From Streptomyces sp. 1-11 (GTDB lineage: Bacteria; Actinomycetota; Actinomycetes; Streptomycetales; Streptomycetaceae), in NCBI RefSeq assembly GCF_007176755.1, contig NZ_BJTV01000006.1, forward strand, positions 124,001-188,000: a stretch of 64,000 nt of DNA, in the 5' to 3' direction. Positions 14,713 through 24,596 of the stretch are shown here, one piece after another. The notes under the pieces were generated by a model. The model was not told the origin of the DNA, made no database searches, and saw nothing but the letters and a program-made list of their open reading frames with translations. Positions within the stretch are counted from its first letter, which is position 1, and the number at the start of each line of letters is the position of its first letter. Position numbers and translations under genes: made by a program.

Positions 14713-15873
14713 TCATCCGGCGGTCAGCGCCGCCCGGTGGACCGCGGCCGCCAGCCGGTCGTTCTCCGCGGCCGAGCCGCCCGGGAAGGCGAACCGGCGC
14801 CTGGTGTAGCCGTAGGCGAGGCCGCTGCGGGGGTCGGCGAAGGCCTGGGAGCCGGCGGCGCCGCTGTGGCCGATCGCGCCGGCGCCGAGGAAGGGGTGCC
14901 AGGTGTCGTTCGTGGCCTGGAAGCCCAGGCCGTAGGACTTGTGGGACCGGGCCACCAGGTCGTACCCGACGGAGTGCGGCTGCCCGAACTCCGCGACCGT
15001 GTCCTGCTTCAGCAGCGGGGCCTTGCCGTCCGTCTCACTGATCGCCGCCGCGTACATCCCGGCCAGGCCGCGCGCCGAGGCCACGCCGCCCACCGACGCC
15101 GGGCCCTGGGCGCGGACCGCGCGCCGGTTCGGCAGCGACTCCAGGTCGGTCGGCTCGGCCGCGTGCCGGTTGAAGGCGATCGAGGCGAGGGTGTGCGGGC
15201 CGCTGGGCAGCGCGTCGAGCAGCGCCCGCTGCTCGGGGGTGGGCAGCATCGGCTGGGTGGCGCGGAAGCGGCCCTCGCGGGAGGCCGGCAGGCCCAGGTG
15301 GAAGTCCAGGCCGTGGGGGGCGCGGACGCGCTCCTCGTACACCTCCTGGAGCGTGCGGCCCGTGGCGCGGCGGACGACCTCGCCGGTGAGCGCGCCGATC
15401 ACCAGCGCGTGGTACCCGAAGGCCGTGCCCGGCCGCCAGAACGGCCGCTGGTCGGCGAGGCGTTCGGCGAGCGCGCGGTCGTCGGCCACCTCGGCCGGGC
15501 TGAACCCGGTGTCGGTGCCGATCAGCCCGGCGCGGTGGGCGAGCAGCTCGCGCAGGGTCAGCGCGCCCTTGCCCTCGGCCGCGAACTCCGGCCAGTAGTA
15601 GGTGACCCTGCGGTCCAGCTCCAGCGTGCCGTCCTGCACCAGGAGGGCCACGACGAGATGCGCGGCGCCCTTGGTGGAGGAGAACACGCCGTACAGCGAG
15701 TCGCCGTCGGCGCCCTCGCCCGCCCACAGGTCGACGACCCGCCGGCCGTGCACATGGGCGCACAACTGGCCCTCGTAGTCGTCGCGTTCCTCCGCCACGA
15801 AGGCTGCGAACTCCTCGCGCACCCTCTCGTAGCCCTCGGCGACCGTGCCGTGCACGGTGGTTCCCTGCGTCAT
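14713..15873 (-). CDS. Serine hydrolase of the beta-lactamase/esterase EstB type
   Basis: A 386-residue class C-like hydrolase. Motifs: S65-S-T-K68 (SxxK) in FSSTKGAAH, Y154 in GTAFGYHALVIG (YxN replaced by YHA, as in EstB-type esterases), and GHSGAAGS (the HxG element). There is no signal peptide, so it should be cytoplasmic, in line with esterase rather than cell-wall function. Conserved segments LLAHRAGL and EVYEERVRAPHGLDFHLGLP place it with actinobacterial EstB-like proteins including those implicated as lipases. The ATG at 15873 follows GAGGAG on the minus strand. It is the second such enzyme in the window and is not closely similar to the one at 1951. Confidence 0.88.
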   Translation of the reverse strand: MTQGTTVHGTVAEGYERVREEFAAFVAEERDDYEGQLCAHVHGRRVVDLWAGEGADGDSLYGVFSSTKGAAHLVVALLVQDGTLELDRRVTYYWPEFAAEGKGALTLRELLAHRAGLIGTDTGFSPAEVADDRALAERLADQRPFWRPGTAFGYHALVIGALTGEVVRRATGRTLQEVYEERVRAPHGLDFHLGLPASREGRFRATQPMLPTPEQRALLDALPSGPHTLASIAFNRHAAEPTDLESLPNRRAVRAQGPASVGGVASARGLAGMYAAAISETDGKAPLLKQDTVAEFGQPHSVGYDLVARSHKSYGLGFQATNDTWHPFLGAGAIGHSGAAGSQAFADPRSGLAYGYTRRRFAFPGGSAAENDRLAAAVHRAALTAG

Positions 15874-15999
15874 CCGCTCTCCTCGGCCGAGCCGCTCGCG
15901 CGTCGCTCCCTCTTGTGCACAACGCCCGCTCCGGCGCCGGGCTTCCCCTGATCGGTACGGCGAGGTGCACCCGTTCGACTCAACGGCGCCGGGGACGGG

Positions 16000-17109
16000 T
16001 CAGGTGCACCACCACAGGAACCGGTCGCACTTCTTCGTCGGGGTGGGGGTCGGCTCGGGGTCCGCGGTCGTCGGGCCGGCCGTGGGCGTGGCGGCGGGCG
16101 GGGACGACGGGCCGCCCGGCGGGGCCGCGGTCGCCGTGTCCGCGCCCGGGCCGGCGGACTGGTCCGCCGTGTCGCCGGCGGCGGGGGATCCGGAGGGCTT
16201 GTCCTTCGGGGACTCGGACGCGGACGCGGAGGCGGACGCCGAGCCCGACGGGTCCGTGGACGGGGAGGCGCTGGACGACGCCGTGGGAGCCGACGCGCCG
16301 TCCGAGGGAGCCGACGTCCGGCCCGGGGACGCGGAGGCGCCGCCGCCGTCGTCGGCGGCGGTCTCCCCGGCCGACGTCGAGGAGTCGCCGGCGAAGGGTG
16401 TGAAGGGGGCGTCCGTGCCGAGTTCGGCGAGGCTCAGCCCGCCGGCGGCCAGCACGAACCCCGCGGCGATCAGGACCGTGCGCCGCCTGCGGCGCCGGTG
16501 CGCTGCGGCCTTGCGGTCCCGGCGGCCGGTGTCGGCGGCGGGTCCGGCGTCCTCGCCGTCCCCGGCCGCCCCGCGGCCCCGCCCCCGCGAGCGGCGCCGG
16601 GCGGCCCGGCCCACGGGCTCGCCGGGCCCGTCGCGATCCGCACGGTCGTCGTGGTCACGGTCGTCGAGGTCCTCGTGGCGGTCGTGCTCGCCCCTGTCAC
16701 GGGGCTCGTCGCCGCCACCGTCTACAGCGCCTTCGTGGCCGTCACCCTGACCGTCCGTGCCCGGCTGCCCGCCGGGGCCCGAACCGTGCGCGGCCCCGCC
16801 CTCGTACGTGTACGCGTCCGGGACCGCCGTCGCCCCCGGCTGATGCGGTACGCGCGCGGCCGGCGCCCCGCCCGGGCCGGCGGGCCCGCCGGAGTGCCAG
16901 TGCGCGTGGGGCGCGGGGTGCCCGGCGTGCGCGTGGGGCGCGGGGGTCGCGCCGTAGGCGTCCTGGCCGTGCGGACCCGCCACCGCGGGGGCGTACCCGG
17001 GCGCGGCGGACCCGTCCGCGCGCGGGGCGTGGGGCCGGGCCGGTGCGCCACACCCGGGGCAGGCCAGGGCGCCGTTGAGGTGCCGTTGGCACGGGTGGCA
17101 GAAGTCCAT
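16000..17109 (-). CDS. SCO2400-like protein: zinc ribbon, low-complexity, one membrane span
   Basis: A 369-residue protein of unknown function that resembles the Streptomyces SCO2400 family. It starts with a zinc ribbon (C4-x2-C7 and C17-x2-C20, MDFCHPCQRH...ACPGCG). A long low-complexity region follows, first His/Gly/Pro/Ala-rich (about 25-130), then Asp/Arg/Glu-rich (about 131-165), then strongly basic (about 168-210, ending in six arginines). One membrane helix (211-230, TVLIAAGFVLAAGGLSLAEL) leads into a Ser/Thr/Pro/Ala-rich segment and a conserved tail CDRFLWWCT with two cysteines. Positive-inside topology puts the zinc ribbon and charged regions in the cytoplasm and the tail outside. 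The ATG at 17109 follows TAGTCT and 9 bases, suggesting a leaderless message. Confidence 0.8.
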   Translation of the reverse strand: MDFCHPCQRHLNGALACPGCGAPARPHAPRADGSAAPGYAPAVAGPHGQDAYGATPAPHAHAGHPAPHAHWHSGGPAGPGGAPAARVPHQPGATAVPDAYTYEGGAAHGSGPGGQPGTDGQGDGHEGAVDGGGDEPRDRGEHDRHEDLDDRDHDDRADRDGPGEPVGRAARRRSRGRGRGAAGDGEDAGPAADTGRRDRKAAAHRRRRRRTVLIAAGFVLAAGGLSLAELGTDAPFTPFAGDSSTSAGETAADDGGGASASPGRTSAPSDGASAPTASSSASPSTDPSGSASASASASESPKDKPSGSPAAGDTADQSAGPGADTATAAPPGGPSSPPAATPTAGPTTADPEPTPTPTKKCDRFLWWCT

Positions 17110-17118
17110 GACGCCGGA

Positions 17119-17124
17119 AGACTA
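17119..17124 (-). promoter_or_regulatory. Possible leaderless -10 of the SCO2400-like gene
   Basis: Minus-strand TAGTCT followed by 9 bases and the ATG at 17109. Confidence 0.4.
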
Positions 17125-17280
17125 GATTCCCCGCCGGTCACGTAACCAGCCACCTTCGTGAAGGTTTCGTGCGGGACCGGAAAGACCGCCGCACGCCATG
17201 TCGAAACTGTTACCTGTTCGACCCATTGACACCCCCGCCGCACCGTCCTTACTGTCACGCCAGCATTTCGAACGAGTGAC

Positions 17281-17293
17281 GAAATCTCGAACA
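17281..17293 (+). promoter_or_regulatory. IclR-type box upstream of the dehydratase operon
   Basis: GAAATCTCGAACA, 17 bases before the GTG at 17311. The identical 13-mer occurs, in the coding orientation, upstream of the IclR gene (37283-37295, reverse complement). An extra ATTTCG at 17265-17270 pairs with CGAAAT at 17280-17285. Confidence 0.65.
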
Positions 17294-17310
17294 GTTGAGG
17301 GGCAACTGCC

Positions 17311-18468
17311 GTGCGCATCACCGGAATCAGCACGCACGTGGTCGGGACGCCGTGGCGCAACCTGACGTACGTACAGGTGCACACCGACGAGGGGATCACG
17401 GGAGTCGGCGAGACCCGGATGCTCGGCCACACCGACGCGCTGATCGGCTATCTGCGCGAGGCGGAGGCCAACCACATTCTCGGATCGGACCCGTTCGCTG
17501 TCGAGGACCTCGTGCGCCGGATGAAGTACGGCGACTACGGGCGGGCCGGCGAGATCGTCATGTCCGGTATCGCGGTCGTCGAGATGGCCTGCTGGGACAT
17601 CAAGGGCAAGGCGCTCGGCGTGCCGGTGTGGCAGCTCCTGGGCGGCAAGGTCACCGACCGGGTCAAGGCGTACGCCAACGGCTGGTACACGACCGAGCGG
17701 ACGCCCGAGGCGTACCACAAGGCCGCGCAGGGGGTCGTGGAGCGCGGCTACCGGGCGCTGAAGATCGACCCGTTCGGCACCGGGCACTTCGAACTGGACC
17801 ACGAGCAGACCCTGTACGCGGTCTCCCTCATCGAGGCGGTGCGGGACGCCATCGGGCCGGACGCCGAGCTGATGCTGGAGATGCACGGCCGCTTCTCCCC
17901 CGCCACCGCCGTCCGGCTGGCCAAGGAGATGGCGCCCTTCAAGCCGGCCTGGCTGGAGGAGCCGTGCCCGCCGGAGAACCTCAGGGCGCTGGAGAAGGTG
18001 GCCGCGAAGGTGGACATCCCGGTCGCCACCGGTGAGCGCATCCACGACCGCATCGAGTTCCGCGAGCTCTTCGACAGCCAGTCCGTCGACATCATCCAGC
18101 CGGACGTCGGCCACATCGGCGGCATCTGGGAGACCCGGAAGCTGGCCGCCACCGCCGAGACCCACTACATGCTCGTCGCCCCGCACAACGTGGGCGGGTC
18201 CGTGCTGACCGCCGCCTCGCTCCAGGTCGGCTTCACCTCCCCGAACTTCAAGATCCTGGAGCACTTCAACGACTTCGCCGACGCCGACATCAAGAAGGTG
18301 GTCAAGGGCGCCCCGGAGGTCGTGGACGGCTACTTCCACCTCTCCGACCGGCCCGGCCTCGGCGTCGAGCTGGACACCGACGCGGCCGCCGAGTTCCCGC
18401 AGCAGCAGGCCCGGTTCGACCTGTGGGCCGAGGGCTGGGAGCAGCGCAAGCCCAAGGGCACGAAGTGA
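17311..18468 (+). CDS. Enolase-superfamily sugar-acid dehydratase, galactonate dehydratase-like
   Basis: A 385-residue mandelate racemase/muconate lactonising enzyme family protein. The metal ligands are E190 (LEMHGR), E216 (LEEP) and E242 (ATGER). Candidate acid/base residues are H192 in MHGR, the D265/H268 dyad in QPDVGHIGG, and H292 in APHN. The layout MHGR...LEEP...GER...QPDxxHxGG...APH is that of D-galactonate dehydratases, except that the first metal ligand is Glu where galactonate dehydratase has Asp. It should dehydrate an aldonic acid to a 2-keto-3-deoxy acid; the exact sugar acid is not determined. The GTG start follows GAGGGG. The stop overlaps the next start by the sequence GTGA. 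A 13-bp box shared with the IclR gene lies upstream. Confidence 0.85.
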   Translation: MRITGISTHVVGTPWRNLTYVQVHTDEGITGVGETRMLGHTDALIGYLREAEANHILGSDPFAVEDLVRRMKYGDYGRAGEIVMSGIAVVEMACWDIKGKALGVPVWQLLGGKVTDRVKAYANGWYTTERTPEAYHKAAQGVVERGYRALKIDPFGTGHFELDHEQTLYAVSLIEAVRDAIGPDAELMLEMHGRFSPATAVRLAKEMAPFKPAWLEEPCPPENLRALEKVAAKVDIPVATGERIHDRIEFRELFDSQSVDIIQPDVGHIGGIWETRKLAATAETHYMLVAPHNVGGSVLTAASLQVGFTSPNFKILEHFNDFADADIKKVVKGAPEVVDGYFHLSDRPGLGVELDTDAAAEFPQQQARFDLWAEGWEQRKPKGTK

Positions 18469-19478
18469 CCTCGCCGGGCTCGCAGGTCGTCGTCGAGGCG
18501 CCGGGCGCGCACCGGGTCGAGGAGCACACGCCCCGGCCGCCCGGTCCCGGCGAGGCGCTGGTCGCGGTGCACGCGGTGGGCATCTGCGGCAGCGACCGCG
18601 AGGTGTACCAGGGCAACCGGCCCGAGGGTTACGTCCGTTACCCGCTCACGCCCGGCCACGAGTGGTCCGGCACGGTGCGGGCGGTGGGCGCCGGGGTACC
18701 GGCGGGCCTGGCCGGCCGCAAGGTCGTCGGCGAGGGCTTCCGCAACTGCCAGGTGTGCGACCGCTGTCACGCGGGCGAGACCACGCTGTGCACGGCAGGG
18801 TACGAGGAGACCGGGTTCACCCGGCCGGGCGCCATGGCGTCGACCCTGACCCTGCCGGCCCGGCTGCTGCACCCGCTGCCGGACGACGCCGACCTCACCG
18901 CCGCCGCCCTGCTGGAGCCGGCCGCCTGCGTCGCGGCCGCCGCGCTGAAGGCCCGCGCCCTGCCGGGCGAGCGGGTGGCGGTGGTCGGCACGGGCACGCT
19001 CGGGATGTTCGCGGTGCAGTTCCTGAAGGCGCTCTCGCCCGCGGAGCTGCTGGTCGTGGGCACCGGACGCGCCCGGGAGGCGCTGTCCCGGCGGTTCGGG
19101 GCGAGCGGCTTCCGGCTCCGGGACGAGGACCTGCCCGGCGACTTCGACGTCGTGATCGAGACCGCCGGGTCCGCGTCCGCCGCGCGCACCGCGGCCGCGC
19201 TGCTCAGGCGCGGCGGACGGCTGGTCCTGACGGGCATCCCGGCGCCGGGCGCGGACGGGCTCGACCCGACCGACCTGGTCGTGCGGCAGCTCGAGGTGCA
19301 CACCGTCTTCGGGGCGCCGCCGGACGCCTGGGCGCACGCCGTACGGGTCTTCGGCGCCGGGCTGCTCGACCCGCTGCCGCTGGTCACCCACGAGCTGCCG
19401 CTGACCGACTTCCCGCACGCCATCGAGCTGGTGGGAGCCGGTGATCCCAAGGTGGGCAAGGTGCTGCTGCGCCCCTGA
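18465..19478 (+). CDS. Zinc-binding sugar/alcohol dehydrogenase
   Basis: A 337-residue medium-chain zinc dehydrogenase. Catalytic zinc ligands are the Cys of GICGSDRE and the His/Glu of PGHEWSG. The structural zinc loop is complete with four cysteines (CQVCDRCHAGETTLC). The coenzyme-binding VAVVGTGTLGMFAVQFL motif follows. The GTG at 18465 overlaps the dehydratase stop as GTGA, so the two are translationally coupled; the upstream extension in the same frame to 18423 lies within the dehydratase gene. Coupling to a sugar-acid dehydratase suggests oxidation of an aldose (to lactone) or of a sugar acid/alcohol in the same pathway; this is inference. NAD versus NADP preference is not clear. Confidence 0.88.
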   Translation: MTSPGSQVVVEAPGAHRVEEHTPRPPGPGEALVAVHAVGICGSDREVYQGNRPEGYVRYPLTPGHEWSGTVRAVGAGVPAGLAGRKVVGEGFRNCQVCDRCHAGETTLCTAGYEETGFTRPGAMASTLTLPARLLHPLPDDADLTAAALLEPAACVAAAALKARALPGERVAVVGTGTLGMFAVQFLKALSPAELLVVGTGRAREALSRRFGASGFRLRDEDLPGDFDVVIETAGSASAARTAAALLRRGGRLVLTGIPAPGADGLDPTDLVVRQLEVHTVFGAPPDAWAHAVRVFGAGLLDPLPLVTHELPLTDFPHAIELVGAGDPKVGKVLLRP

Positions 19479-19565
19479 CCGCGCGCCGGCCGGGACGTGA
19501 CCCGACCACGCCCAGGCCGGCGTGCCGCGAGGCCTTTTCCGTACCCAGAGCCGCGAACCTCGTCC

Positions 19566-19578
19566 GAAATACCGAACA
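19566..19578 (+). promoter_or_regulatory. IclR-type box upstream of the sugar import operon
   Basis: GAAATACCGAACA, 11 of 13 positions identical to the boxes at 17281 and 37283 and in the same orientation to its gene, 13 bases before the GTG at 19592. It overlaps the leader region including the ribosome site. Confidence 0.5.
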
Positions 19579-19591
19579 CGAAGGACAGCAA

Positions 19592-20560
19592 GTGACCGAC
19601 GCTTCCGCTCCGGCAGTCCGCAGGCCCGGCGAGCAGGTGCTCGCCGCACTCGGCCTGGACGCGCCCGCCCTCGACCCCGCCGACGCCTCCGCCCACGGCT
19701 TCCCGGGCGGCGGCCGCTGGCGCACCGAGATTCCCTCGTGCGAGGGTCCCGAAGCGCTGGCGGTCGTGCTGAAGGAGGCCTCGCGCCTCGACGTGCCGAT
19801 CCACCGGATCAGCCAGGGCAGCGGCGTGTGGATGCTCACCGACGCCGAGATCACCGAGATGGTCGAGGCGACCGCCGAACGGGACATCGAGCTCTGCCTG
19901 TTCACCGGCCCGCGCGGCACCTGGGACATCGGCGGCTCGGTGCGCTCCGACTCGCGGGGGGCCGGACTGCGCGCCCGGGGCCACGACGCGGTGGCCGGCT
20001 GCGTGGAGGACGCCGTCCGCGCCACCGGACTGGGCGTCAAGTGCCTGCTGGTCGCGGACGAGGGCGTGCTGTGGACCCTGCACCGGGCGCGCACGGCCGG
20101 GATCATCCCGGCCGACACCACCTTGAAGGTCTCCGCGCTGATCGGCCCGGTCAACCCGGCCTCGTACGCGGTGTACGAGCGGCTCGGCGCCGACTCGGTC
20201 AACGTCCCCAGCGACCTGACGCTGGACCACCTCACCGAGATCCGCCGGGTGTCCGGCGCCCCCATGGACATGTACATCGAGGCCCCCGACGACCTCGGCG
20301 GCTACGTGCGGATGTACGAGGTCGCCGAGCTGATCCGGCGCGGCGCACCGCTCTACCTGAAGTTCGGCCTGTCCAAGGCTCCCGGCATCTACCCGTGGGG
20401 CACCCACCTGCGGGACGTGACCCTGGACACCGCCCGGGAGCGGGTGCGGCGCGGCCGGCTCGCCCTGGACCTGCTCGCCCGGCACGGCGCGGACGGCGAC
20501 ATGGCGCCGCTCGGCTCCCGGCTGCCCGGAACGCTGCACCGCTTCCCGACCACCGTGTGA
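19592..20560 (+). CDS. Unrecognised protein, possibly TIM-barrel, of the sugar operon
   Basis: A 322-residue soluble protein that I do not recognise with confidence. It alternates short hydrophobic strands and helices ([111 protein letters not shown]), which reads like a TIM barrel; databases may call relatives U32-peptidase-like. Repeated acidic residues at strand ends could bind a metal. It has no leader or membrane segment. The GTG at 19592 follows AAGGAC. It lies between the dehydrogenase and the periplasmic-type binding protein, 37 bases before the latter, so an enzymatic step on the imported sugar, such as cleavage of a keto-deoxy acid, is a reasonable but untested guess. Confidence 0.6.
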   Translation: MTDASAPAVRRPGEQVLAALGLDAPALDPADASAHGFPGGGRWRTEIPSCEGPEALAVVLKEASRLDVPIHRISQGSGVWMLTDAEITEMVEATAERDIELCLFTGPRGTWDIGGSVRSDSRGAGLRARGHDAVAGCVEDAVRATGLGVKCLLVADEGVLWTLHRARTAGIIPADTTLKVSALIGPVNPASYAVYERLGADSVNVPSDLTLDHLTEIRRVSGAPMDMYIEAPDDLGGYVRMYEVAELIRRGAPLYLKFGLSKAPGIYPWGTHLRDVTLDTARERVRRGRLALDLLARHGADGDMAPLGSRLPGTLHRFPTTV

Positions 20561-20597
20561 CCCCTCTCAACGCCGAGAAGAACAAGGACGGATCACC

Positions 20598-21707
20598 ATG
20601 CTCAACCGCAGAGCCGCACTCGCCGCGATGGCCACGGCCGCCTCGCTCGCCCTCACCCTGACCGCCTGCGGCCAGAACAGCGAGGGCGGCAGCGACGCCA
20701 AGGGCGGCGACGCCAAGGGCGGCACGATCGGCATCGCGATGCCGACCAAGTCCTCCGAGCGCTGGATCGCCGACGGCAAGAACGTCGAGAAGAACCTCCA
20801 GGCCAAGGGCTACAAGACCAAGCTGGTCTACGGCGAGGACGACCCGGACACCCAGGTCTCGCAGATCGAGAACCTGATCACGCAGGGCGTGAAGGGCCTG
20901 ATCGTCGCGGCGATCGACAACAAGTCGCTGAACAACGTGCTCCAGGAGGCCGCGGACGCCAAGATCCCGGTCATCGCCTACGACCGCCTGATCCTCGGCA
21001 CCAAGAACGTCGACTACTACGCCTCGTTCGACAACGAGAAGGTCGGCAAGCTGCAGGGCCAGTACATCGTGGACCAGCTCGGGCTGAGCAAGGGCAAGAA
21101 GGGCCCGTTCAACCTCGAACTGTTCGCCGGCTCCAACGACGACAACAACACCAAGTACTTCTTCGGCGGCGCGATGAGCGTGCTCCAGCCGTACATCGAC
21201 AAGAAGCAGCTCGTCGTCAGGTCCGGGCAGACCGCGCTCAACAAGGTCACCACCCTGCGCTGGGACGGCACGACCGCGCAGAAGCGCATGGAGGACATCC
21301 TCACCTCGTCCTACAAGAGCGGACGGGTCGACGCGGTCCTCTCGCCCTACGACGGCATCTCCATCGGCATCCTGTCCGCGCTGAAGTCGGACGGCTACGG
21401 CTCCGGCAGCAAGGCGCTGCCCGTCATCACCGGCCAGGACGCCGAGCTGGCCTCCGTGAAGTCGATCATCTCCGGCCAGCAGACGCAGACCGTCTACAAG
21501 GACACCCGGCAGCTCGCCAAGGTCGCGGCCACCATGGTCGACGACGTACTGAAGGGCAAGAAGCCGCAGGTCAACGACACCAAGACCTACGACAACGGCA
21601 GCAAGGTCGTGCCCGCCTACCTGCTCCAGCCGGTCAGCGTCGACAAGTCCAACTACAAGCAGGTCCTGGTCGACGGCGGCTACTACACCGAGTCCGAGCT
21701 GAAGTAA
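20598..21707 (+). CDS. Sugar-binding lipoprotein, ChvE/XylF-type
   Basis: A 369-residue periplasmic-binding-protein-like receptor of the type I (ribose/galactose) fold. The signal peptide ends in a lipobox LTA-C24, so the mature protein is anchored to the outer membrane face. The [19 protein letters not shown] start of the fold, the [20 protein letters not shown] segment and [13 protein letters not shown] match ChvE-like multiple-sugar binding proteins, which bind galactose, arabinose, fucose and glucuronate-type sugars. A Gly/Lys/Asp linker (about 25-44) joins the anchor to the domain. The ATG at 20598 follows AAGGACGG. The ATPase and permease genes follow directly, completing a CUT2 importer. 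Confidence 0.93.
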   Translation: MLNRRAALAAMATAASLALTLTACGQNSEGGSDAKGGDAKGGTIGIAMPTKSSERWIADGKNVEKNLQAKGYKTKLVYGEDDPDTQVSQIENLITQGVKGLIVAAIDNKSLNNVLQEAADAKIPVIAYDRLILGTKNVDYYASFDNEKVGKLQGQYIVDQLGLSKGKKGPFNLELFAGSNDDNNTKYFFGGAMSVLQPYIDKKQLVVRSGQTALNKVTTLRWDGTTAQKRMEDILTSSYKSGRVDAVLSPYDGISIGILSALKSDGYGSGSKALPVITGQDAELASVKSIISGQQTQTVYKDTRQLAKVAATMVDDVLKGKKPQVNDTKTYDNGSKVVPAYLLQPVSVDKSNYKQVLVDGGYYTESELK

Positions 21708-21740
21708 CCCGCCCCTACCCACGGATTGGAAGGCACGACC

Positions 21741-23300
21741 ATGGCGGGACCCGTCCTGGAAATGCGCTCGATCGTCAAGACCTTTCCCGGTGTCAAGGCG
21801 CTGTCGGACGTCACCCTGACCGTCCGGCAGGGCGAGGTCCACGCCATCTGCGGGGAGAACGGCGCCGGCAAGTCCACCCTGATGAAGGTGCTCTCCGGCG
21901 TCCACCCGTACGGCAGTTACGAGGGAGACGTCCTCTTCGAGTCGGAGGTCTGCCAGTTCAAGGACATCCGGGCCAGCGAGCAGCACGGCATCGTCATCAT
22001 CCACCAGGAGCTGGCGCTGGTGCCGTACCTCTCCATCGCGGAGAACCTCTTCCTCGGCAACGAGCACGCCCGGCGCGGGCTCATCGACTGGAACGAGACC
22101 CTGCGGCACGCCACCGAGCTGCTGCGCCGGGTGGGTCTGGACGAGCACCCGGAGACCCGCGTCGCCGACATCGGCGTCGGCAAGCAGCAGCTCGTGGAGA
22201 TCGCCAAGGCGCTGTCGAAGCAGGTGAAGCTGCTCATCCTGGACGAGCCGACGGCCGCGCTCAACGACGAGGACAGCGGCAAGCTCCTCGGACTGATCCT
22301 GGAGCTGAAGAAGCAGGGCATCACCTCGATCATCATCTCCCACAAGCTCAACGAGATCCGCCGGGTCGCCGACTCGGTGACGATCATCCGGGACGGCCGG
22401 TCCATCGAGACGCTGGACGTGAAGGCGCCGGAGACCACCGAGGAGCGGATCATCGCCGGCATGGTCGGCCGCGACCTCGACCACCGCTTCCCGGAGCGCA
22501 CCCCGCACCGTCCGGAGGAGGGCGCCGCGCCGGCGCTGGAGATCCGCGGCTGGACCGTGCGCCACCCCATCGACCAGCAGCGCAAGGTCGTGGACAACGT
22601 CTCGCTCCACGTGCGCCGCGGGGAGATCGTGGGCATCGCGGGCCTGATGGGCGCGGGGCGCACCGAACTGGCGATGAGCGTCTTCGGGCGCACCTACGGC
22701 CGGTACGCGGGCGGCACGGTCCTGAAGGACGGCGAGGAGATCCGCACCAAGACCGTCGCCGAGGCGGTCCGGCACGGGATCGCGTACGTCACCGAGGACC
22801 GCAAGCACTTCGGCCTCAACCTGATCGACACCATCAACCGCAACATCTCGCTGACCGCCCTGAGCAAGGTGGCCCGGCGGGGCATCGTCGACGAGCACGA
22901 GGAGCGGCAGGTCTCCGAGGGCTTCCGCAAGACCATGAACATCAAGGCGCCGACCGTGTTCGAGCCGGTGGGCAAGCTGTCGGGCGGCAACCAGCAGAAG
23001 GTCGTCCTCAGCAAGTGGATCTTCTCCGGACCCGACGTGCTGATCCTCGACGAACCGACCCGCGGCATCGACGTGGGCGCCAAGTACGAGATCTACACGG
23101 TGATCGACCAGCTCGCCGCCCAGGGCAAGGCGGTGGTCTTCATCTCCTCCGAGCTGCCCGAACTGCTCGGCATGTGCGACCGCATCTACACGATGGCCGC
23201 CGGGCGGCTGACCGGTGAGGTGCCGCGGGCCGAGGCCACCCAGGAAGTACTGATGCGCCATATGACGAAAGACACGCAGGACCAAGAGGTGACGCGATGA
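21741..23300 (+). CDS. Sugar ABC importer ATPase, GguA/XylG-type
   Basis: A 519-residue protein with two ABC domains in tandem, as in CUT2 sugar importers. Domain 1 has Walker A G38-ENGAGKST and Walker [12 protein letters not shown], with a degenerate signature (GVGKQQLVE). Domain 2 has a degenerate Walker A ([10 protein letters not shown]), signature LSGGNQQKV and Walker [13 protein letters not shown]. Only one composite site is expected to hydrolyse ATP efficiently, usual for the family. A TTG at 21726 is in frame, but the ATG at 21741 preceded by GGAAGG is preferred. The gene overlaps the permease start by ATGA, so translation is coupled. Confidence 0.95.
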   Translation: MAGPVLEMRSIVKTFPGVKALSDVTLTVRQGEVHAICGENGAGKSTLMKVLSGVHPYGSYEGDVLFESEVCQFKDIRASEQHGIVIIHQELALVPYLSIAENLFLGNEHARRGLIDWNETLRHATELLRRVGLDEHPETRVADIGVGKQQLVEIAKALSKQVKLLILDEPTAALNDEDSGKLLGLILELKKQGITSIIISHKLNEIRRVADSVTIIRDGRSIETLDVKAPETTEERIIAGMVGRDLDHRFPERTPHRPEEGAAPALEIRGWTVRHPIDQQRKVVDNVSLHVRRGEIVGIAGLMGAGRTELAMSVFGRTYGRYAGGTVLKDGEEIRTKTVAEAVRHGIAYVTEDRKHFGLNLIDTINRNISLTALSKVARRGIVDEHEERQVSEGFRKTMNIKAPTVFEPVGKLSGGNQQKVVLSKWIFSGPDVLILDEPTRGIDVGAKYEIYTVIDQLAAQGKAVVFISSELPELLGMCDRIYTMAAGRLTGEVPRAEATQEVLMRHMTKDTQDQEVTR

Positions 23301-24538
23301 GCACGGATGTGACCGCCAAGAGCCCGGCCCCCGCGCCGCCGGGCAGGAGCGGACCGGGCGCCGGTGGGCTGCTCCAGGTGATGCTGGACGGACTGCGCCG
23401 CAACATGCGCCAGTACGGCATGCTGATCGCGCTCGGCCTGATCGTGGTCCTCTTCGCCGTCTGGACGGACGGGGACCTGCTGCTGCCGCGCAACGTCTCC
23501 AACCTGGTGCTGCAGAACAGCTACATCCTGATCCTCGCGATCGGCATGATGCTGGTGATCATCGCCGGGCACATCGACCTGTCGGTCGGCTCGCTGACCG
23601 CGTTCGTCGGGGCCTTCGCCGCGGTGCTGACCGTCCAGCACGGCGTGTCCTGGCCGATCGCGCTGGTGCTGTGCCTGCTGGTGGGCGCGGCGGCCGGCTC
23701 GTTGCAGGGCTTCCTCATCGCCTATCTGGGCATACCGTCCTTCATCGTCACGCTCGCCGGGATGCTGCTCTTCCGCGGTCTGACGGAGATCCTGCTGAAG
23801 GGCCAGACCCTCGGCCCGTTCCCCGACGGGCTGCAGAAGCTCGGCAACGGCTTCCTGCCCGAGACCGGCCCGGACACCAACTACCACAACCTCACCCTGC
23901 TGCTCGGTCTCGTGCTGATCGCGGCCGTGGTGTGGCAGGAGGTCCGGGACCGGCGCCGCCAGCAGGAGTTCGCGCTGGAGGTGCTGCCCGCCCGGCTGTT
24001 CCTGCTCAAGCTGACCGCCCTGGTCGCCGCGATCCTCGTGCTCACCCTGCTGCTCGCCAGCTACAAGGGCGCCCCGATCGTGCTGATCATCCTCGGTGCG
24101 CTGGTCGTCGGCTACGGCTACGTCATGCGCAACGCGGTCTTCGGCCGCCACATCTACGCCATCGGCGGCAACCTGCCGGCGGCCAAGCTGTCCGGCGTGA
24201 AGGACAAGAAGGTCACCTTCTACGTCTTCCTGAACATGGGCGTGCTCGCGGCCCTGGCGGGGCTGGTGGTCGCCGCCCGGCTGAACGCGGCCTCGCCGAA
24301 GGCGGGCGTCAACTTCGAACTCGAGGCGATCGCCTCGTCGTTCATCGGCGGCGCGTCCATGAGCGGCGGTGTCGGCACCGTCCTCGGCGCCATCATCGGC
24401 GGTCTGGTCCTCGGCGTGCTGAACAACGGCATGAACCTCCTGAGCGTCGGCACCGACTGGCAGCAGGTGATCAAGGGCCTGGCCCTGCTGCTGGCGGTCG
24501 GGTTCGACGTGTGGAACAAGCGCAAGTCCGGTTCGTAA
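23297..24538 (+). CDS. Sugar ABC importer permease, GguB/XylH-type
   Basis: A 413-residue integral membrane protein with around ten hydrophobic helices (for example [75 protein letters not shown]). The GHIDLSVGS and [16 protein letters not shown]...[16 protein letters not shown] motifs are hallmarks of CUT2 permeases. The cytoplasmic N-terminus is Pro/Ala-rich. The start overlaps the ATPase stop (ATGA). A 12-bp perfect hairpin lies 9 bases after the stop and separates it from the exported epimerase gene. Confidence 0.95.
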   Translation: MSTDVTAKSPAPAPPGRSGPGAGGLLQVMLDGLRRNMRQYGMLIALGLIVVLFAVWTDGDLLLPRNVSNLVLQNSYILILAIGMMLVIIAGHIDLSVGSLTAFVGAFAAVLTVQHGVSWPIALVLCLLVGAAAGSLQGFLIAYLGIPSFIVTLAGMLLFRGLTEILLKGQTLGPFPDGLQKLGNGFLPETGPDTNYHNLTLLLGLVLIAAVVWQEVRDRRRQQEFALEVLPARLFLLKLTALVAAILVLTLLLASYKGAPIVLIILGALVVGYGYVMRNAVFGRHIYAIGGNLPAAKLSGVKDKKVTFYVFLNMGVLAALAGLVVAARLNAASPKAGVNFELEAIASSFIGGASMSGGVGTVLGAIIGGLVLGVLNNGMNLLSVGTDWQQVIKGLALLLAVGFDVWNKRKSGS

Positions 24539-24546
24539 GTCAGCTC

Positions 24547-24574
24547 GGGCCCCGCCGGACCACCGGCGGGGCCC
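24547..24574 (+). terminator. Hairpin between the sugar permease and galM
   Basis: GGGCCCCGCCGG, loop ACCA, CCGGCGGGGCCC. It ends 22 bases before the galM start and would end or attenuate transcription between the importer genes and the epimerase. Confidence 0.75.
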
Positions 24575-24596
24575 CTCCTATGCGCAGGAGTCCCAA

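Noticed and set aside
16498..17145. Plus-strand ORF opposite the SCO2400-like gene
   Set aside because: Val/Arg/Gly-rich shadow; the minus-strand frame has zinc ribbon, membrane helix, conserved tail and a -10 element.
20232..23285. 1,017-codon minus-strand frame opposite the importer genes
   Set aside because: The plus-strand genes have clear domains, ribosome sites and operon overlaps; this frame gives a repetitive R/G/H/V/D-rich product with no domain.
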